From Bog-473 sp036489775 (GTDB lineage: Bacteria > Actinomycetota > Acidimicrobiia > Acidimicrobiales > RAAP-2), in the NCBI GenBank assembly GCA_036489775.1, contig DASXFC010000058.1:124001-188000 (forward strand): a stretch of DNA of 64,000 nt. Reading direction: 5' to 3'. Each line of letters starts with the position of its first letter. Positions within the stretch are counted from its first letter, which is position 1. The notes beneath the pieces were generated by a model that saw nothing but the letters and a program-made list of their open reading frames with translations, had not been told where the DNA came from and did not search any database. The position numbers and the translations under genes were made by a program. Positions 60,534 through 64,000 of the stretch are shown piece by piece.

Positions 60534-61564
60534 TGATGGCTGCGGCGAGTCGACGAATCGGATCCGTGGCCGTTGTCATGTGTCTCGCTGGCGCTTCATT
60601 TGTCGCCTGCACCGCCGACGGACCAGCAGGAGCCGCGGTGCCATCCTCCTCCCCCTTTGCGGTTATGGGGCCATATTCCGTCGCCACCATGTCGCTGCAG
60701 GCAGACGGGGGTTCATACGAGGTGGTCCATCCAGCTGATTATTCGGCGCTGGGGTACGCGAGCCCGATCATCACTTGGGGCAACGGCACGGGCAATGTCC
60801 CGGGCGACTACGTCACGCTCTTCGATCACCTGGCCTCCTGGGGCTTCACGGTCGTCGCGTCGACGTTGGAGAACACCGGGAGCGGTGTGGAGATCCTCGA
60901 CGGCGCGCACGATCTAGTGGCGGCGGACGAGGATGCCGGCAACCCCTTCTACGGCCACCTCGACACGGACGAGATTGCGGCCATGGGCCATTCCCAGGGC
61001 GCGACCGGTGCGGTGCGAGCGGCGGAGACGGGTGGCTCGTTCATCTCGACGGTGGTCACATTCCAGCTCCCTTGGAACGGCCAGGGCCCGGTCGGCTCGA
61101 TCTGGGACAGCCCGTTCTCCATGGGATGGTCGCTCCCCAATGCCAATTGTCCGACATCGAGTACCTGCTGGGCCGACCCGATCCTGCTCCGTCAACCCAC
61201 CTTCTTCATCACGAGCGAAGGGGCCGAAGACTCCTTCATCGCCAACCCGCAGGTGGAGCGGTGTTATTTCGAGGAGGTGCATGCTCCCGCCGTGCTCGGC
61301 ATCGTCCACTCCTCTGAGGGGAAGAAGGCCGACCACACCTCTATCGAAGACGATGATCTAGGCGGCAACCCTGAGGCCTTCTTGGGCTATGTCACGGACT
61401 GGCTCGTGACGCAGCTTCTCCACAATGTGTATGCGGCAACGGCATTCGTCGGCTCGCAGCCAGCACTCACGAGCGACTCGAACTGGACGGGGAGCGTGGT
61501 CAAGACCTCATGGCAGGGTCAGGCCGGCTGCTCGGGTGCGAACGACAGAATCCTCGATTTTTGA
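60533..61564 (+). CDS. Exported alpha/beta hydrolase (cutinase/lipase/PETase-like layout)
   Basis: This 343-residue protein has an N-terminal hydrophobic export segment (VAVVMCLAGASFVAC), which ends at a Cys that might be lipidated, although the lipobox is weak. The core has the nucleophile S154 in GHSQGATG, SPIITWGNGTGN before it, and a terminal cysteine-rich end. The pattern resembles secreted polyester, lipid or chlorophyll-type ester hydrolases; the substrate is unknown. ATG60533 overlaps the dioxygenase stop, so the two are coupled. The last gene before obgE, 115 bases away. Confidence 0.75.
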   Translation: MMAAASRRIGSVAVVMCLAGASFVACTADGPAGAAVPSSSPFAVMGPYSVATMSLQADGGSYEVVHPADYSALGYASPIITWGNGTGNVPGDYVTLFDHLASWGFTVVASTLENTGSGVEILDGAHDLVAADEDAGNPFYGHLDTDEIAAMGHSQGATGAVRAAETGGSFISTVVTFQLPWNGQGPVGSIWDSPFSMGWSLPNANCPTSSTCWADPILLRQPTFFITSEGAEDSFIANPQVERCYFEEVHAPAVLGIVHSSEGKKADHTSIEDDDLGGNPEAFLGYVTDWLVTQLLHNVYAATAFVGSQPALTSDSNWTGSVVKTSWQGQAGCSGANDRILDF

Positions 61565-61679
61565 AATCGATCGATAGGGATCAGGCGGACGGCTCGGCTG
61601 GCCCGTTGCCGGACCCCGCCGGCGGGTCGTCAGAAAGGGCGGCGCGCCGCCGCCTGAGCGGCTCTTAAGCTCTCCTTTC

Positions 61680-62945
61680 ATGTCCGGATTCGTTGACCAG
61701 GCACAACTGCACTCGCGAGCCGGTGATGGCGGCGCGGGCGCCGTGTCGTGGCGGCGAGAGGCCCACGTCGACAAAGGTGGTCCCGACGGGGGTGACGGCG
61801 GCCACGGCGGTGACGTCTGGCTGGTGGCCACGCCCAACGAGTCGTCACTGCTGGCCTTCAAGGACCACCCGCACCGCCGGGCCACCGACGGCGTGCACGG
61901 GTCGGGTGACAAGAGGCACGGGGCCCGGGGCAAGGACATCGTGGTGCCGGTGCCCGTCGGCACGGTGGTGCGCGACGCCGAGGGCGCGGTCGTGTGCGAT
62001 CTGGCCACCGAGGGCTCTCGAGCTCTGGTGGCCGAAGGCGGACAGGGTGGCCGCGGCAATGCCCGGTTCCTCTCCAACCGGCGCCGGGCGCCGGCCTTCG
62101 CCGAGCAGGGTGAGGTGGGGCAGGAACGCTGGCTCGACATGGAGCTCAAGCTCATGGCCGACGTGGCCCTGGTCGGCTTCCCCAATGTGGGCAAGTCGAC
62201 GTTGATCTCCGTCGTGTCCGCCGCCAAGCCCAAGATCGCCAACTATCCCTTCACCACCCTCGAGCCCAACCTGGGCGTGGTGCGGGTGGGTACCGACCGC
62301 GACCACACCGACTTCGTCATGGCGGACATCCCCGGCCTGGTCGAGGGCGCGGCCGAAGGCAAAGGCCTGGGCCATCGCTTCCTGCGCCACATCGAGCGGG
62401 CTCGCGTCCTGGTGGTACTGCTCGATCTCGACCCGATGGCCGAGCAGGCGCCCGATGAGCAACTGGCCGTGCTGCTCGGCGAGCTCGGCAACTACCAACC
62501 AGATCTGCTGACCCGGCCCCGGGTGGTCATCGGCTCCAAGCACGACCTGACCGAGGGCGATGACGCCGCGGCCTGGGGATGCGAGATGGTGATCTCCTCG
62601 GCCACCCGTTCGGGCATCGACGCGCTGATCTCACGGCTGGTCGGCCTGGTCACCGAGGCCCGGACGGCCGAGGCGGTGCCGATTGAGGGGATCGAGATCG
62701 TGGTGCACCGGCCGGTGGCCGAAGGGGTCGATGTCCGCAAGCTGAGCCAGGGGGCCTGGCAGGTGGTGGGCCGGGCCGCCGAGCGGGCCGTGGCCTTCTC
62801 CGATCTTCAAGACGCCGGTGCGCAGGTTGAAGCAGTGAAGCGTCTACGCCGCCTCGGTGTCGACCGGGCGCTGGCCCGGGCCGGTGCGCGCGACGGCGAC
62901 GAGGTCACCATCGGTCCCATGACCTTCATCTGGGGTGAGGAATGA
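61680..62945 (+). CDS. obgE: GTPase ObgE/CgtA
   Basis: This 421-residue GTPase has the glycine-rich Obg fold at the N-terminus (HSRAGDGGAGAVSWRRE), the GTPase domain with G166-FPNVGKS-S173, DIPGLVEGAAEG and SKHDLTEG-like specificity region, and a C-terminal OCT domain. It acts in late 50S assembly and stress. A TAAGCT box lies 8 bases before ATG61680, giving it its own promoter, which is unusual as it commonly follows rpmA. proB overlaps its stop by ATGA. Confidence 0.95.
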   Translation: MSGFVDQAQLHSRAGDGGAGAVSWRREAHVDKGGPDGGDGGHGGDVWLVATPNESSLLAFKDHPHRRATDGVHGSGDKRHGARGKDIVVPVPVGTVVRDAEGAVVCDLATEGSRALVAEGGQGGRGNARFLSNRRRAPAFAEQGEVGQERWLDMELKLMADVALVGFPNVGKSTLISVVSAAKPKIANYPFTTLEPNLGVVRVGTDRDHTDFVMADIPGLVEGAAEGKGLGHRFLRHIERARVLVVLLDLDPMAEQAPDEQLAVLLGELGNYQPDLLTRPRVVIGSKHDLTEGDDAAAWGCEMVISSATRSGIDALISRLVGLVTEARTAEAVPIEGIEIVVHRPVAEGVDVRKLSQGAWQVVGRAAERAVAFSDLQDAGAQVEAVKRLRRLGVDRALARAGARDGDEVTIGPMTFIWGEE

Positions 62946-64000
62946 GCCGCAGTCACACCGTCGTGGTCAAGATCGGCTCGTCCTCGGTCAACCCCGAAAC
63001 GGTCGGTCGGTTGGCCTTCGAGATCGCGGCGGCCCGGGCCGAGGGCATCACCATCGTGGTGGTCACGTCCGGCGCCATCGCCCACGGCTGGGAAACCCTC
63101 GGCCAGGGGAAGCGCCGCCCCAGTGATCCGGCCATCCTCCAGGCGGTGTCGGCGGTCGGCCAACCCGGCCTGATGCGGCTGTGGCAAGACGCCCTCGACC
63201 CGCACGAGCTGCTGGCCGGGCAGGTGCTGCTGGCCCCGCTCGACTTCGCCCACCGCATCCAGTACCTGCACGCCCGGGGCACGCTGGGCCACCTCATTGA
63301 TCTCGGCGTGGTGCCGGTGGTGAACGAGAACGATGCGGTGGCCGACGAGGAGATCCGCTTCGGTGACAACGACCGGCTCGCCGCACTGGTGGCGCACCTC
63401 GTCGGCGCGCAGCTCCTGGTGCTTTTGACCGACGCGCCCGGACTGCTCACCGCCGACCCGCGGCGCGACCGCGAGGCCTCGCTCATCGAGGAGGTGGTCG
63501 AGATCGACCAGCAGCTCGAGCGCCTGGCGGGCGGCGCAGGCAGCGCGGTCGGCAGCGGCGGCATGGCCTCGAAGCTGGCGGCGGCCAAGATCGCCACGTG
63601 GTCGGGCGTGCGCACGGTGATCGCCGACGCCGGACGCCCGGGGGTCCTTGCCGCGGCGCTGGCGGGGGAGGCCGGGGTGGGCACCGTGTTCCGGGCTCGG
63701 GAGAGCCGCCTCAGCGCGCGCAAGCTCTGGATCGCGTTCGCCCTCGGCGCCGCGGGCAGCCTCACCGTCGACGAGGGGGCCCGCGCGGCCCTCACCGGGC
63801 GCGGGCGCTCGCTCCTGGCCGCCGGCGTGGTCGGCTGCACCGGCACGTTCGGGCCCACCGACGCTGTCGAGATCGCCGGGCCGGACGGCCAGGTGTTCGC
63901 CAAGGGCCTGGTCCGGGTGCCGGCCGCCACGGCGGAGGAGTGGATGGGCCGGCGCAGCCAGGTCGTCGTCCATCGTGACGACCTGGTCCTTGTAACCTGA
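62942..64000 (+). CDS. proB: Glutamate 5-kinase with PUA domain
   Basis: This 352-residue enzyme starts proline synthesis by phosphorylating glutamate. The kinase core has VVKIGSSSV at the start, VVTSGAIAHGW, VVNENDAVADEEIRFGDND and SGGMASKLAAAKIA. A C-terminal PUA domain (about residues 275-352) follows. The gene overlaps obgE as ATGA, the usual obgE-proB pair; proA is likely just beyond the window. It ends on the last base. Confidence 0.96.
   Translation: MSRSHTVVVKIGSSSVNPETVGRLAFEIAAARAEGITIVVVTSGAIAHGWETLGQGKRRPSDPAILQAVSAVGQPGLMRLWQDALDPHELLAGQVLLAPLDFAHRIQYLHARGTLGHLIDLGVVPVVNENDAVADEEIRFGDNDRLAALVAHLVGAQLLVLLTDAPGLLTADPRRDREASLIEEVVEIDQQLERLAGGAGSAVGSGGMASKLAAAKIATWSGVRTVIADAGRPGVLAAALAGEAGVGTVFRARESRLSARKLWIAFALGAAGSLTVDEGARAALTGRGRSLLAAGVVGCTGTFGPTDAVEIAGPDGQVFAKGLVRVPAATAEEWMGRRSQVVVHRDDLVLVT

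Overview
The window reads as chromosomal DNA of a high-GC actinobacterium, most likely class Acidimicrobiia. The reasons are the strong G/C bias in third codon positions, F420-type luciferase-like oxidoreductases, an actinobacterial zinc-ribbon protein after parA, an HNH/DUF222 gene, and the order tig-clpP-clpX-folC-ndk-mreBCD-mrdA-radical SAM-DUF2344-rne-rplU-rpmA followed later by obgE-proB. The lineage is an inference from gene content, not a measured placement. About 60 protein genes and three tRNA genes are supported. No intergenic stretch exceeds 300 bases; the longest are about 205-255 bases (15932-16185, 20020-20273, 24167-24370, 30260-30475, 33112-33358, 38664-38897, 50350-50578).

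Region 1 (1-15559) is an accessory catabolic array: an F420-type oxidoreductase tail, an FAD monooxygenase, two D-aminoacylase-like amidohydrolases, two amidohydrolase-2 enzymes, an aldehyde dehydrogenase, a methyltransferase, an S51 peptidase, a hydroxyacid dehydrogenase, an FGGY kinase, a zinc alcohol dehydrogenase and an SDR. The substrate cannot be read from the sequence. Region 2 (15676-33111) is mixed. It has divergent tRNA-His and tRNA-Arg genes and a transposase-less inverted-repeat element beside tRNA-Arg. It also has an orphan class B PBP, a LOG protein, an MFS exporter and a secreted DUF3089 lipase-like protein. Next come a ParA/zinc-ribbon/membrane trio, a RibD-like gene bracketed by the same terminal motifs and lying beside tRNA-Pro, a GT-C-like membrane protein, a hydrolase-cyclase fusion, a third D-aminoacylase and the HNH/DUF222 gene.

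Region 3 (33359-48828) is core: protein quality control (tig, clpP, clpX), folC, ndk, the rod-shape operon (mreB, mreC, mreD, mrdA), two usual rne neighbours, rne/rng and ribosomal proteins L21 and L27. Region 4 (48829-61679) is a 12.9 kb block of 14 genes between rpmA and obgE, genes that usually adjoin. It holds a copper amine oxidase-DtxR-amidohydrolase operon, a purine nucleoside phosphorylase operon and, next to obgE, a TetR-associated divergent module: an M28-like exported protein plus TetR facing a PhyH-type dioxygenase plus an exported alpha/beta hydrolase. One 17-bp palindrome in that module touches the -35 boxes of both divergent promoters. obgE and proB close the window; proB ends on the last base.

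A recurring pattern is a TANNNT-like box 6-9 bases before start codons, which predicts many leaderless or near-leaderless transcripts.
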